This document shows, piece by piece, positions 54,215 through 62,921 of a stretch of 64,000 nucleotides of DNA (positions are counted from its first letter, which is position 1; each line of letters opens with the position of its first letter). The stretch covers positions 1-64,000 of the forward strand of contig CAWGTD010000013.1 in NCBI GenBank assembly GCA_963825415.1, written 5' to 3'. Source of the stretch: BP-464 sp963825415 (GTDB taxonomy: Bacteria > Actinomycetota > Thermoleophilia > Solirubrobacterales > Solirubrobacteraceae). The position numbers and the translations under genes are program-made. The notes beneath the pieces are model-generated. The model was not told the DNA's origin, ran no database searches, and saw nothing but the letters and a program-made list of their open reading frames with translations.

Positions 54215-55408
54215 CTAGGCGGGACCGCCGCGCAGGGTCCCGCGCCGGGCCAGCGCGACCGCGACACTGGCGAGGCCGGCGATGCCGCCCGCCACGATCG
54301 CAGCTCGCCAGCCGGATGCCTCGACCAGCGCGCCGGCCACGGCGCTCCCGGCCGCGGCACCGACGACGATCGCCGTGGGGCCCCACGCATAGGCCTCGGC
54401 CGTCATGCCGGGCGGCGCGAGCTTGCCGATCAGCTGGCCGCCGCTGGCGAAGGTGGGCCCGATGAAGGCGCCGGTGAGCAACAGCAGGGGGATCAGAGCC
54501 CCTATCGAGGAGGCCGCGAGCGGCAGGAACGTCGCGCCGGCGAGCAGCGTCGTCGCCGCCAGCCAACGGGTGCCCAGCCGCGCGTTCCAGACGCGCCCGC
54601 CGTAGGCCAGGCCGCCGAGCCCGCTGCCGACCGCCCACATCGCGATCAGCAGGCCGGCCTGCCCAGGCGTGCCATGGGCGCGCGCGAAGGCGGGCAGGGC
54701 GATCTCCACCGCGCCGATGGCGAACCCGATCGGCACGGTGGCCAGCACGATCGTCCGGACGCCCGCGCTCGCCAGCGCCCCGAACGGGTTGCGGCCGCCG
54801 CGTGCCTCCGGCACCCACGCGCGAACCGGCGGAGCGGAGACGAGCAGCGCGCTGCCGAGCACGATCATCGCCGCGCTGACGAGCAGCGCCTCACGAGCGC
54901 CGGCCACGGCAACCGCGGCTCCGACCACCAGCGGGCCGATGACGAACACCACCTCGATCAGGACCCCGTCGAGCGCAAAGGCCGTCGTGACCAGCTCTTC
55001 GGAGCCCAGCAGCCGCGGCCACATCGCGCGCAGGATCGGGGAGAGCGGCGGCAGGCCAAGGCCGACGAGGCCGGCGAGGACGATCAGCAGCCAGGTGGGC
55101 GCATGCCCGAGTAGAGCGACGAACACGACCGTCACGACCACGTTGCCGGCGACCAGCGGTGGGATCACCCGGCGCGGCCCGTGGCGGTCCATCAGCCGCG
55201 CCTGCAGGGGCGACGCCAGGCCCAGCGTCAGCGCATACGCGCCCGCCGCGGCACCAGCCGAGCCGAAAGAGCCGGTCGCCTCGCGCATCGCCAGCACGAT
55301 CGCCAGCCCGTTGATGCCGATCGGCAGCCGCGCGATCGTGGTGACGACCCACAGCCTGCGCACGTGCGGCGCGCGCAGGACGCGCCCGTAGAGGTCGCGG
55401 GCAGTCAC
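54215..55408 (-). CDS. MFS transporter
   Basis: Twelve-helix major facilitator of 397 residues. The loop between helices 2 and 3 reads PLQARLMDRHGPRRVIPP, a variant of the MFS motif A, and AYGGRVWNARLGTRW is the matching loop in the second half. Probably an exporter of unknown substrate. GTG 55408 lies 29 bases after the HD gene, so they are likely co-transcribed. Confidence 0.85.
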   Translation of the reverse strand: MTARDLYGRVLRAPHVRRLWVVTTIARLPIGINGLAIVLAMREATGSFGSAGAAAGAYALTLGLASPLQARLMDRHGPRRVIPPLVAGNVVVTVVFVALLGHAPTWLLIVLAGLVGLGLPPLSPILRAMWPRLLGSEELVTTAFALDGVLIEVVFVIGPLVVGAAVAVAGAREALLVSAAMIVLGSALLVSAPPVRAWVPEARGGRNPFGALASAGVRTIVLATVPIGFAIGAVEIALPAFARAHGTPGQAGLLIAMWAVGSGLGGLAYGGRVWNARLGTRWLAATTLLAGATFLPLAASSIGALIPLLLLTGAFIGPTFASGGQLIGKLAPPGMTAEAYAWGPTAIVVGAAAGSAVAGALVEASGWRAAIVAGGIAGLASVAVALARRGTLRGGPA

Positions 55409-55437
55409 TCAGGCGGCTGTGCCGGGGGCGGGCGGGG

Positions 55438-56010
55438 TCAAATCCCGAGCTCGGCGGCGCGCTCCTCGAGGGCGGCCACGACGAACGCGACGTGCTCGTC
55501 GAACTCGACGCCCAGCTCGTCGGCGCCGTGGCGCACGTCGTCGCGGTTGACGGCCGCGGCGAACGACGGTGCCTTGAGCTTCTTCTTCACGCTCTTGGGC
55601 GTCAGGCCCCTGATGCCCTCCGGACGGACGTAAGCGCAGGCGAGCAGGAACCCCGAAAGCTCGTCGCACGCGTAGAGCGCCTTCTCCATCTCGCTGTCGC
55701 GCGAGACGCCGAGGAAGTCGGCGTGCGAGGCGATCGCGCGCACCATCTCCGGAGGGGCGTCGCGGCCCTCGAGCTCGGCCATGATCGAACGCGGATGGCC
55801 GGTCTCCGTGTCGTCCATGTCCGGAAAGCGCTCGTAGTCGGCGTCGTGGAGCAGGCCGGTCACGGCCCACAGCTCCTCGTCGGCGCCGCGGTCGCGGGCA
55901 TAGGCCGCCATCGCGGCCTCGACCGCCAGGCAATGGCGGCGCAGGGACTCCGAGGCGACCCACTCCGACAGCAGGTCCCAGGCCTCGTCCCGCGAAATCC
56001 GTCGCGGCAT
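55438..56010 (-). CDS. HD-domain phosphohydrolase-like protein
   Basis: Protein of 190 residues with a metal-binding HD motif: RRHCLAVEAAMAAYARDRG supplies His, WAVTGLLHDADYERFPD supplies His-Asp, and IASHADFLGV the last His. Such proteins hydrolyse phosphate esters, often nucleotides; substrate unknown. ATG 56010 has TAGGGT 7 bases upstream and is divergent from murA. Confidence 0.82.
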   Translation of the reverse strand: MPRRISRDEAWDLLSEWVASESLRRHCLAVEAAMAAYARDRGADEELWAVTGLLHDADYERFPDMDDTETGHPRSIMAELEGRDAPPEMVRAIASHADFLGVSRDSEMEKALYACDELSGFLLACAYVRPEGIRGLTPKSVKKKLKAPSFAAAVNRDDVRHGADELGVEFDEHVAFVVAALEERAAELGI

Positions 56011-56062
56011 GACTGTTACCCTAGCCAAGCGCTCGGGGCGCTTTCCGCGGGCGCGTCCGCCC

Positions 56063-57379
56063 ATGGAGAAGTTCATCATCGAAGGCGGCGTGCCGCTGTC
56101 GGGCACTGTCACGCCTGCCGGCAACAAGAACGCGGCGCTCCCGATTCTGGCGGCCTGCCTGCTCACGGAGGACGAGGTCGTCGTCTCCAACGTCCCGCGC
56201 ATCCGCGACGTGACGACGATGCTCGAACTGCTCGAGAGCGTGGGCGTGAGCGTCGAATGGCGCTCGCAGCACTCGGTGGCGCTGCGCTCCCAGGCGGTGG
56301 CCGCCGACGCGCGCATCGACCGCGACCTCAGCGAGCTGATCCGCGCCTCGTTCCTGCTCGCCGGCCCGCTGCTCGCCCGCTTCGGGCGAGCGGTCCTGCC
56401 GCCGCCGGGCGGCGACGTGATCGGGCGCCGCCGGCTCGATCCGCATCTCGACGCATTCGAGTGCCTCGGCGCCGTCCACGACCTCGAGGGCGACATCGTC
56501 CTCACCGCCCCGGCGGGCGGCCTGCGCGCCGGCGACGTCTTCATGGACGAGCCGTCGGTGATGGCCACCGAGAACGCGCTGATGGCGGCCGCGCTCACGC
56601 CGGGTGTGACCGTGATCGGGAACTCCGCGTGCGAGCCGCACGTCCAGGACCTGGCCCGGATGCTGGTCAAGATGGGCGCCGACGTCCAGGGCATCGGCTC
56701 CAACGTGCTGACGGTCGGCGGCGCCGACCGGCTGCACGGCTGCGAGCACCGCGTCGGCCCCGACCACATCGAGGTCGGCTCGTTCATGGCGCTGGCCGGG
56801 GTGACCGGCGGCGAGCTGCGCATCCGCGACACGCGGCCCGAGGACCTGCGAATGATCCGGCTGGTCTTCGAGCAGCTCGGCCTGCGCACGGAGCTCGACG
56901 GCGACGACGTGCTCGTCCCCGGCGAGCAGCAGCTGATCGTCAAGCGCGACCTGGGCGAGTACAAGAGCAAGATCCAGGACGGCCCGTGGCCGGCGTTCCC
57001 CGCCGACCTGACGTCGATCGCGGTGGCTCTGGCGACGCAGTGCGCCGGGTCGGTGCTGATCCACGAGTGGATGTTCGAGAACCGGCTGATCTTCACCGAC
57101 AAGCTGGTGACGATGGGCGCCGACATCGTCCTGTGCGACCCGCACCGCGCGATCGTCACCGGCCCGTGCCGGCTGCGCGGCGGGCGCGTCGAGTCGCCCG
57201 ACATCCGCGCTGGCATGGCGATGCTCATCGCCGCGCTCGCCGCCGAGGGCCGCAGCGAGATCGGCAACATCCGCCAGATCGACCGCGGCTACGAGCGCAT
57301 CGACGAGCGCCTGCGCGAGCTTGGCGCGCGCATCGAGCGCGTCGAGCTCGAGTCCCAGCACCAGCCGATCCACGCCTAG
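56063..57379 (+). CDS. murA: MurA (UDP-GlcNAc 1-carboxyvinyltransferase) with Asp in place of the fosfomycin Cys
   Basis: First committed step of peptidoglycan synthesis. The catalytic Lys22 is in PAGNKNAALP. The loop that normally reads PGGC reads PPPGGDVIGRRRLDPH: residue 118 is Asp (codon 56414-56416), as in mycobacterial MurA, which is linked to natural fosfomycin resistance. GPWPAFPADLTS and HEWMFENRLIFTDKL are conserved. 438 residues from ATG 56063. The his operon starts 24 bases downstream. Confidence 0.95.
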   Translation: MEKFIIEGGVPLSGTVTPAGNKNAALPILAACLLTEDEVVVSNVPRIRDVTTMLELLESVGVSVEWRSQHSVALRSQAVAADARIDRDLSELIRASFLLAGPLLARFGRAVLPPPGGDVIGRRRLDPHLDAFECLGAVHDLEGDIVLTAPAGGLRAGDVFMDEPSVMATENALMAAALTPGVTVIGNSACEPHVQDLARMLVKMGADVQGIGSNVLTVGGADRLHGCEHRVGPDHIEVGSFMALAGVTGGELRIRDTRPEDLRMIRLVFEQLGLRTELDGDDVLVPGEQQLIVKRDLGEYKSKIQDGPWPAFPADLTSIAVALATQCAGSVLIHEWMFENRLIFTDKLVTMGADIVLCDPHRAIVTGPCRLRGGRVESPDIRAGMAMLIAALAAEGRSEIGNIRQIDRGYERIDERLRELGARIERVELESQHQPIHA

Positions 57380-57403
57380 CCTCCACGGCAAGGAGACCAT
57401 GCC

Positions 57404-58366
57404 GTGATCCATCCGATCCCATCAGGGACGCGAGACGTCCTGCCCGACGAGATGCGCGAGCTGCGCGCGATCACCGACGCGCTGCGCGGGGTGTTCGAGG
57501 AGGCCGGCTGCGGCGAGGTCTGGACGCCGACGCTCGAGTACGAGGACGTGCTGCGCCGCGCCGGCCTCGGGGCCGAGCCGGCCTACCGGGTCTTCGACGA
57601 CCACGGCGAGGTGCTGGCGCTGCGGTCGGACATGACCGTGCCGATCGCGCGCCTGGCCGCCACTCGCTACGCGGCGGTCGAGCCGCCGCTGCGCTTCTGC
57701 TATCTCGCCCACGCCTACCGCGCCGTACGCCCGCATCGCGGCCAGATGCGCGAGTTCCTCCAGGCCGGCATCGAGCTGATCGGGGCGCCGGCGCCGGCGG
57801 GCACCGCCGAGGTGCTGACGGTGATGTGCCGGGCGCTGGACGCGGTCGGCCTGCGCGGCTATCGGATCGGGCTGGGTGACGCCGCGCTGTATCCGGGGCT
57901 GTTGCGGGCGCTCGATCTACCGCCCGAGGCGCAGGAGCGCCTGCTCGGCGAGCTCGTGACCCGCGACTTCGTCGGGCTGGAGCGCGCGGCGCTCGAGCTG
58001 GGCCTGCGCGGCGAGGACGCCGAGCTGCTCGTGGCCGTGCCGCAGATGCGCGGCGGCCCCGACGTCCTCGAAGCGCCCGTGGGCGGCCCGGTCTCCGACG
58101 CGGTGGCCGGCCTGCGCCAGGTGCTGGAGCTGCTCGAGCCCAACGTGGCCGAGCGCGTGATCTTCGACCTCGGCCTCTCCCGCGGCCTGGGCTACTACAC
58201 GGGCGCGGTCTTCGACGTGCTCGACCCGGCCTTCGGCTCGCCGATCGGCGGGGGCGGGCGCTACGACGACCTGGTCGGCCGTTTCGGTCGGCCGTTGCCC
58301 GCCGTGGGCTTCGCGCTGGGCGTCGACCGGCTTCACCTCGCGCTGGCGGGGGAGGAAGCGCGATGA
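57404..58366 (+). CDS. hisZ: HisZ (ATP phosphoribosyltransferase regulatory subunit)
   Basis: HisRS-like protein without tRNA-binding domain. IPSGTRDVLPDEM, LRSDMTVPIARLAATRY and RPHRGQMREFLQAGIELIG match motif regions; GLGYYTGAVFDVLDP and GGGGRYDDLVGRFG follow. At 320 residues it lacks the anticodon domain, and its stop overlaps hisG (ATGA), which is the short form that needs HisZ. GTG 57404 has AAGGAG 13-18 bases upstream. Confidence 0.9.
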   Translation: MIHPIPSGTRDVLPDEMRELRAITDALRGVFEEAGCGEVWTPTLEYEDVLRRAGLGAEPAYRVFDDHGEVLALRSDMTVPIARLAATRYAAVEPPLRFCYLAHAYRAVRPHRGQMREFLQAGIELIGAPAPAGTAEVLTVMCRALDAVGLRGYRIGLGDAALYPGLLRALDLPPEAQERLLGELVTRDFVGLERAALELGLRGEDAELLVAVPQMRGGPDVLEAPVGGPVSDAVAGLRQVLELLEPNVAERVIFDLGLSRGLGYYTGAVFDVLDPAFGSPIGGGGRYDDLVGRFGRPLPAVGFALGVDRLHLALAGEEAR

Positions 58367-59016
58367 GCGGCGGGGCAGCCCCTGCGCTGACGATCGCGGT
58401 GCCGCGCGGCGCGCTGTTCGGCGGAACGCTCGACGCGCTGGAGGCGATCGGAATCGACACCGGCGACGTGCGCGGCAACGACAGGCGCCTGCTGTTCGGC
58501 GAGGTCGGCATCGTCACGATGCGGCCCTCCGACGTGCCGACCTACGTGGAGGCCGGCGCCGCCGACGTCGGCATCACCGGCAAGGACGTGCTGCGCGAGC
58601 AGTCAGAGCGCGAGGTCTACGAGCTGCTCGACCTCGGCTACGGCAGCTGCCGGATGATCGTCGCCACGGTCGAGTCGGATGCCGACCCGATGGCGGAGGC
58701 GCTGCGCCGGCTCGGGGTCGTGCGGGTGGCCACCAAGTACCCGCGGACCGCGAACGAGTACTTCGAGTCCACCGGCCGCCAGGCCGAGATCGTCGAGGTG
58801 AAGGGCTCCGTCGAGCTCGCGCCGCTCACCGGGCTGGTGGAGGCGATCGTCGACCTGACCGCGACCGGCACCACGCTGCGCGAGAACGGCCTCGTCGTGC
58901 GCGAGGAGCTGTTCACGGCCACGGCGCGGCTGATCGCCAATCCGGTGGCGCACAAGCTCAAGGCGGCGGCGATCGACGACATGGTGGAGCGGCTGCGTGC
59001 GCGTCGAGCGGCTTAG
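58363..59016 (+). CDS. hisG: HisG (ATP phosphoribosyltransferase, short form)
   Basis: First enzyme of histidine synthesis. IAVPRGALFGGTLDALEAIG, ADVGITGKDVLRE and IVEVKGSVELAPLTGLVEAI (with the PRPP loop DLTATGTTLRENGL) are present. The 217-residue length lacks the C-terminal regulatory domain, so it should work in a complex with HisZ. It overlaps hisD by 20 bases. Confidence 0.95.
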   Translation: MSGGAAPALTIAVPRGALFGGTLDALEAIGIDTGDVRGNDRRLLFGEVGIVTMRPSDVPTYVEAGAADVGITGKDVLREQSEREVYELLDLGYGSCRMIVATVESDADPMAEALRRLGVVRVATKYPRTANEYFESTGRQAEIVEVKGSVELAPLTGLVEAIVDLTATGTTLRENGLVVREELFTATARLIANPVAHKLKAAAIDDMVERLRARRAA

Positions 59017-60229
59017 CGGCGACGGTGCCGCCACAGCGCTCCGCGGGCTGGTTCCGGCCGGGGCGTCGGTACGCGACGACGTCGGCGGGATCGTCGCGGC
59101 CGTCCGCGAGGGCGGCGACGCCGCGCTGCGCGGGTTCGTCGAGCAGTTCGACGGCTGGACGGGCGCGGTGCGCGTGACCCCCGACGAGCTCGAGTCCGCG
59201 GGCGCGGCGTTGGCGCCCGACGTGCGCGCCGGGCTGCGGACGGCGATGGAGAACGTGGCCGTGATCGCCGGGACGGCGGTCCGTGCCGACGTGGAGGTGA
59301 CGCTCGCGCAGGGGCACCGAGTCAAGGTGCGCGAGCTTGCGGTCCGGCGGGCGGCGATCTACGTCCCCGGCGGCCAGGCGCCGTATCCCTCGACGGTCAT
59401 CATGGGCGTCATCGCTGCCCAGGTGGCCGGCGTGCGCGAGATCGTCGTGTGCGCTCCCGGAGGCCACGAGGCGATCCTCGGGGCGTGCGCGCTGTGCGAT
59501 GTCGAGGAGGTCCACCGGATGGGCGGGGCGCACGCGATCGCCGCGCTCGCCTACGGCACCGAGACGATCGAACGCGTCGACGTCATCGCCGGCCCGGGCT
59601 CGCTCTACGTCCAGGAGGCCAAGCGGCTCGTCTCGGGCGACGTCGGAATCGACGGCTTCCTGGGGCCCAGCGACCTGCTGGTGTTGGCCGCGGGTGACGC
59701 CGATCCGGCGCTCGTGGCGCTCGACCTGCTCGCCCAGGCCGAGCATGGCGCCGGGACGGTCGTGGCTGCGATCTCCGACGACGGCGGCCTGCTCGACGAG
59801 CTGGCGCGGCGCCTTCAGGACGCCGAGGAGTCTGGCGCGGCGGCCGCATTGGTCGAAGTGGCCGACCTCGAGGCCGGGCTGGCGGTGGCCGAGGCGTTCG
59901 CACCCGAGCACCTGCAGCTCGTCGGCGCGGCCGCGGAGGCGCTGGCCGGCCGGGTGCGCGCGGCGGGCTGCGTGTTCGTCGGCGCGGAGAGCGGCACGGC
60001 GTTCGGCGACTACGCGGCGGGCTCGAACCACTCGCTGCCGACGGGCGGAGCCGCCCGCTTCGCCTCGGCGCTGTCGCCGCGCGCGTTTCGCCGGCGGATG
60101 GCCGAGGTGCACGTCGGCGAGGCGGCCTCCGAGCTCGCGCGCGCGGGTGCTCCGATCGCGCGCGCCGAGGGATTCGCCGTGCACGCGCAGTCGATGGAGG
60201 CGCGCGTCGGGAAGAATGAGGCGCCATGA
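58997..60229 (+). CDS. hisD: HisD (histidinol dehydrogenase)
   Basis: Zinc enzyme for the last two oxidations of histidine synthesis. YVPGGQAPYPSTVIMGVI, VDVIAGPGSLYVQEAKRLV, DLLAQAEHGAGT and AGSNHSLPTGG are family motifs with zinc-binding Gln and His. 410 residues; GTG 58997 lies inside the end of hisG and the stop overlaps hisB. Confidence 0.95.
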   Translation: MRVERLSGDGAATALRGLVPAGASVRDDVGGIVAAVREGGDAALRGFVEQFDGWTGAVRVTPDELESAGAALAPDVRAGLRTAMENVAVIAGTAVRADVEVTLAQGHRVKVRELAVRRAAIYVPGGQAPYPSTVIMGVIAAQVAGVREIVVCAPGGHEAILGACALCDVEEVHRMGGAHAIAALAYGTETIERVDVIAGPGSLYVQEAKRLVSGDVGIDGFLGPSDLLVLAAGDADPALVALDLLAQAEHGAGTVVAAISDDGGLLDELARRLQDAEESGAAAALVEVADLEAGLAVAEAFAPEHLQLVGAAAEALAGRVRAAGCVFVGAESGTAFGDYAAGSNHSLPTGGAARFASALSPRAFRRRMAEVHVGEAASELARAGAPIARAEGFAVHAQSMEARVGKNEAP

Positions 60230-60819
60230 GCCGCTCCGCCGAAGTCGCCCGCACCACCAAGGAGACCGACGTCCGGTTGCGCCTGACGCTGGACGGCAGC
60301 GGCCTGGGGCAGCGCAGCACCGGCGTGGGCTTCCTGGACCACATGCTCGACCTGCTCGCCCGCCACGGGCGGTTGGACCTCGACGTGACGGTCACCGGCG
60401 ACCTGCAGACCGGCGCGCACCACACCGTCGAGGACACCGGGCTGGCGCTGGGCCAGGCGCTCGACAAGGCGCTCGGCGACCGCACCGGGATCTTCCGCTA
60501 CGGCCACGCCGTGATCCCGATGGACGAGGCGCGCGCGAGCTGCACGATCGACATCTCCGGGCGGCCGTACACGGCGTTCGTGGCCGACCTGCCGCCGGGC
60601 CTGACCGGGACGTTCGACCACGAGCTCACCGAGGAGTTCTTCCGCGCCGCGGCGACGGCCGCGCGGCTCACGCTGCACCTCGAGATCGAGGCCGGCGCCA
60701 ACGCCCACCACATGATCGAGGCCGCCTTCAAGGCGTTCGCGCGCGCGCTGCGCCAGGCCGTCGCGATCGACCCGACCGAGACGGGCGTGCCGTCCACGAA
60801 GGGAACGCTGACCGAGTGA
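60226..60819 (+). CDS. hisB: HisB (imidazoleglycerol-phosphate dehydratase)
   Basis: Manganese-dependent dehydratase, single-function form of 197 residues. GVGFLDHMLDLLARHG, GAHHTVEDTGLALGQAL, FDHELTEEFFRA and NAHHMIEAAFKAFARAL carry the metal-binding His/Glu residues. There is no fused phosphatase, so histidinol-phosphatase is elsewhere. Overlaps hisD (ATGA) and hisH (GTGA). Confidence 0.96.
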   Translation: MSRSAEVARTTKETDVRLRLTLDGSGLGQRSTGVGFLDHMLDLLARHGRLDLDVTVTGDLQTGAHHTVEDTGLALGQALDKALGDRTGIFRYGHAVIPMDEARASCTIDISGRPYTAFVADLPPGLTGTFDHELTEEFFRAAATAARLTLHLEIEAGANAHHMIEAAFKAFARALRQAVAIDPTETGVPSTKGTLTE

Positions 60820-61424
60820 TCGGCATCGTCGACTACGGGATGGGCAACAGGCGCTCGGTCGAGAAGGCGCTCGAGCGCGTGGGCGCCGAGGTGCGGCTGA
60901 CCGACGACCACGCCGTGCTACGCGAGGCCGACGGGCTCGTGGTGCCGGGGGTCGGTGCCTTCCCCGAGGCGATGCGGCGCCTGCGCGCTGCCGGCCTGGA
61001 CGAGTTGATCCGCGAGCGCGCCGCCGACGTGCCCGTGCTGGGCCTGTGCCTCGGGATGCAACTGCTCTACGAGGGCTCGGATGAATTCGAGGGGGCCGAG
61101 GGGCTCGGGCTGCTCGGCGGCAGGGTCCGCCCGCTCGACGCGCAGGGCCTGAAGCTGCCGCACATCGGCTGGCACGAGGTCGAGTTCGTGCGCTCCACAC
61201 CGCTGACCCCGGCCGCGGGCCGCGAGGCCTACTACCACGTGCACTCCTACGCACCGGAGCGCACCGAGGACACCGTGGCGGTCGGCGACTACGGCACGGA
61301 GTTCGTCTCGATCGCCGCGCGCGGCCGCGTCTTCGGCTGTCAGTTTCACCCCGAGAAGTCCTCGCACGCCGGTCTGCGCCTGCTGAGGGAGTTCACCCAG
61401 CTCTGCGTGCCGGTGGCCGCGTGA
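60816..61424 (+). CDS. hisH: HisH (imidazole glycerol phosphate synthase, glutaminase subunit)
   Basis: Class I glutamine amidotransferase that feeds ammonia to HisF. The nucleophile Cys is in LGLCLGMQLLYEGS and the His-Glu pair in GCQFHPEKSS; IVDYGMGNRRSVEKAL starts the domain and PHIGWHEVEF is conserved. 202 residues from GTG 60816, overlapping hisB; its end overlaps hisA. Confidence 0.96.
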   Translation: MIGIVDYGMGNRRSVEKALERVGAEVRLTDDHAVLREADGLVVPGVGAFPEAMRRLRAAGLDELIRERAADVPVLGLCLGMQLLYEGSDEFEGAEGLGLLGGRVRPLDAQGLKLPHIGWHEVEFVRSTPLTPAAGREAYYHVHSYAPERTEDTVAVGDYGTEFVSIAARGRVFGCQFHPEKSSHAGLRLLREFTQLCVPVAA

Positions 61425-62146
61425 TCCTCTATCCCGCGATCGACATCTCCGACGGCAAGGCGGTGCGCCTGGTGCGGGGAGACTTCGACGCCAAGACCAT
61501 CTATGAGGACGACCCGCTCGAGGCCGGGCGGACCTGGGTGGCCGAGGGCGCGCGCTTCCTGCACGTCGTCGACCTCGACGGCGCCCGCGAGGGCAAGCCG
61601 GTCAACCTCCACCACCTCGAGCGCATCACGACCGAGCTGTCGGTTCCCGTCCAGTACGGCGGGGGCCTGCGCACGCTGCCCGCCGTACGCGACGCGCTGC
61701 GTGCCGGAGCCGAGCGCGTGATCCTCGGTACCGCGGCGTTCACCGACATCGACTTCCTCGACGACGTGCTCGGCGCGTTCCGCGACCGGGTGGTGGTGTC
61801 GGTCGACACGCGCGCCGGCAACATCGCCACCCGTGGCTGGCAGGAGACGACGCAGATGCCTGCCGACGCGGTGATCGGGCGGCTCCAGCAGCGCGGCGTG
61901 CGGTCGTTCGTCTACACCAACGTCGACCGCGACGGGATGCTCGAGGGCGCCGACCTCGACGAGGTCAAGCGGATCGCCTCCGTGGTCCGCGGGCGCTTCC
62001 TGTACTCCGGCGGGATCGGCAAGCTCGAAGACCTCGAGGCGCTCCACGACCTGCGCCAGGTCAACCTCGGCGGGGTGATCGTGGGCAAGGCCCTCTACGA
62101 GAGCCGCTTCACGATCCGCGAGGCACAGCGCGCCCTCGGAGGCTGA
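61421..62146 (+). CDS. hisA: HisA (ProFAR isomerase)
   Basis: TIM-barrel isomerase of histidine synthesis. LYPAIDISDGKAVRLVRGD has the catalytic Asp, FLHVVDLDGAREGKPVN and VQYGGGLRT follow, and YTNVDRDGMLEGADLD carries the second Asp. The first half differs from tryptophan-linked PriA only subtly, so a dual PriA role cannot be excluded. 241 residues; GTG start overlaps hisH. Confidence 0.92.
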   Translation: MILYPAIDISDGKAVRLVRGDFDAKTIYEDDPLEAGRTWVAEGARFLHVVDLDGAREGKPVNLHHLERITTELSVPVQYGGGLRTLPAVRDALRAGAERVILGTAAFTDIDFLDDVLGAFRDRVVVSVDTRAGNIATRGWQETTQMPADAVIGRLQQRGVRSFVYTNVDRDGMLEGADLDEVKRIASVVRGRFLYSGGIGKLEDLEALHDLRQVNLGGVIVGKALYESRFTIREAQRALGG

Positions 62147-62147
62147 C

Positions 62148-62921
62148 GTGCACCTAAAGCGCGTGATCCCGTGTCTGGACGTCGACGCCGGCCGCGTGGT
62201 GAAGGGCACCAACTTCGTCGACCTGCGTGACGCCGGCGACCCGGTCGAGCTCGCCGAGCGCTACGACGCCGAGGGCGCCGACGAGCTCGTGTTCCTCGAC
62301 ATCACCGCCACCCACGAGAAGCGCGACACGATCGTCGAGCTCGCCCGCCGCACGGCGGACAACGTCTTCGTGCCGTTCACGATCGGCGGCGGGATCCGCT
62401 CGGTCGCCGATGCGCAGGCGGTGCTCGACGCCGGCGCCGACAAGGTGTCGGTCAACTCGGCGGCGGTCGCGCGGCCCGAGCTCGTCGACGAGCTGGCCGA
62501 GGTCTTCGGAGCGCAGTGCGTGGTCCTCGCGATCGACGCCCGCAGCAGGGCGCAGGAGGGCGAGAGCTGGGAGGTCTGCGTGGCCGGCGGGCGCACACCC
62601 ACCGGGCGCGATGCCGTGGCGTGGGCGCGCGAGGCGACCGAGCGTGGGGCGGGGGAGATCCTGCTGACGAGCATGGACCGCGACGGCACCGAGGCCGGCT
62701 ATGACCTCGCGCTGACCTCGGCGGTGGCCGGCGCCGTCGGCGTTCCAGTCATCGCCTCGGGGGGCGCGGGCACGCTGGAGCATCTCGTCGAGGCGTTGCG
62801 CGCCGGGGCGGACGCTGCGCTGGCCGCGTCGATCTTCCATTACGGCCAGCACACGATCGCCGAGGCGCACGCGGCGATCGCGGCGGCCGGGATCCCGGTG
62901 CGGCCGGGCGGGCGGGTCTAG
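62148..62921 (+). CDS. hisF: HisF (imidazole glycerol phosphate synthase, cyclase subunit)
   Basis: TIM-barrel cyclase that works with HisH. KRVIPCLDVDAGRVVKGTNF holds the first catalytic Asp; FVPFTIGGGIRSVADAQ, ILLTSMDRDGTEAGYDL (second Asp) and VIASGGAGTLEHL follow. 257 residues from GTG 62148, one base after hisA. Last gene of the his operon here; its stop overlaps the opposing beta-propeller gene. Confidence 0.96.
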   Translation: MHLKRVIPCLDVDAGRVVKGTNFVDLRDAGDPVELAERYDAEGADELVFLDITATHEKRDTIVELARRTADNVFVPFTIGGGIRSVADAQAVLDAGADKVSVNSAAVARPELVDELAEVFGAQCVVLAIDARSRAQEGESWEVCVAGGRTPTGRDAVAWAREATERGAGEILLTSMDRDGTEAGYDLALTSAVAGAVGVPVIASGGAGTLEHLVEALRAGADAALAASIFHYGQHTIAEAHAAIAAAGIPVRPGGRV

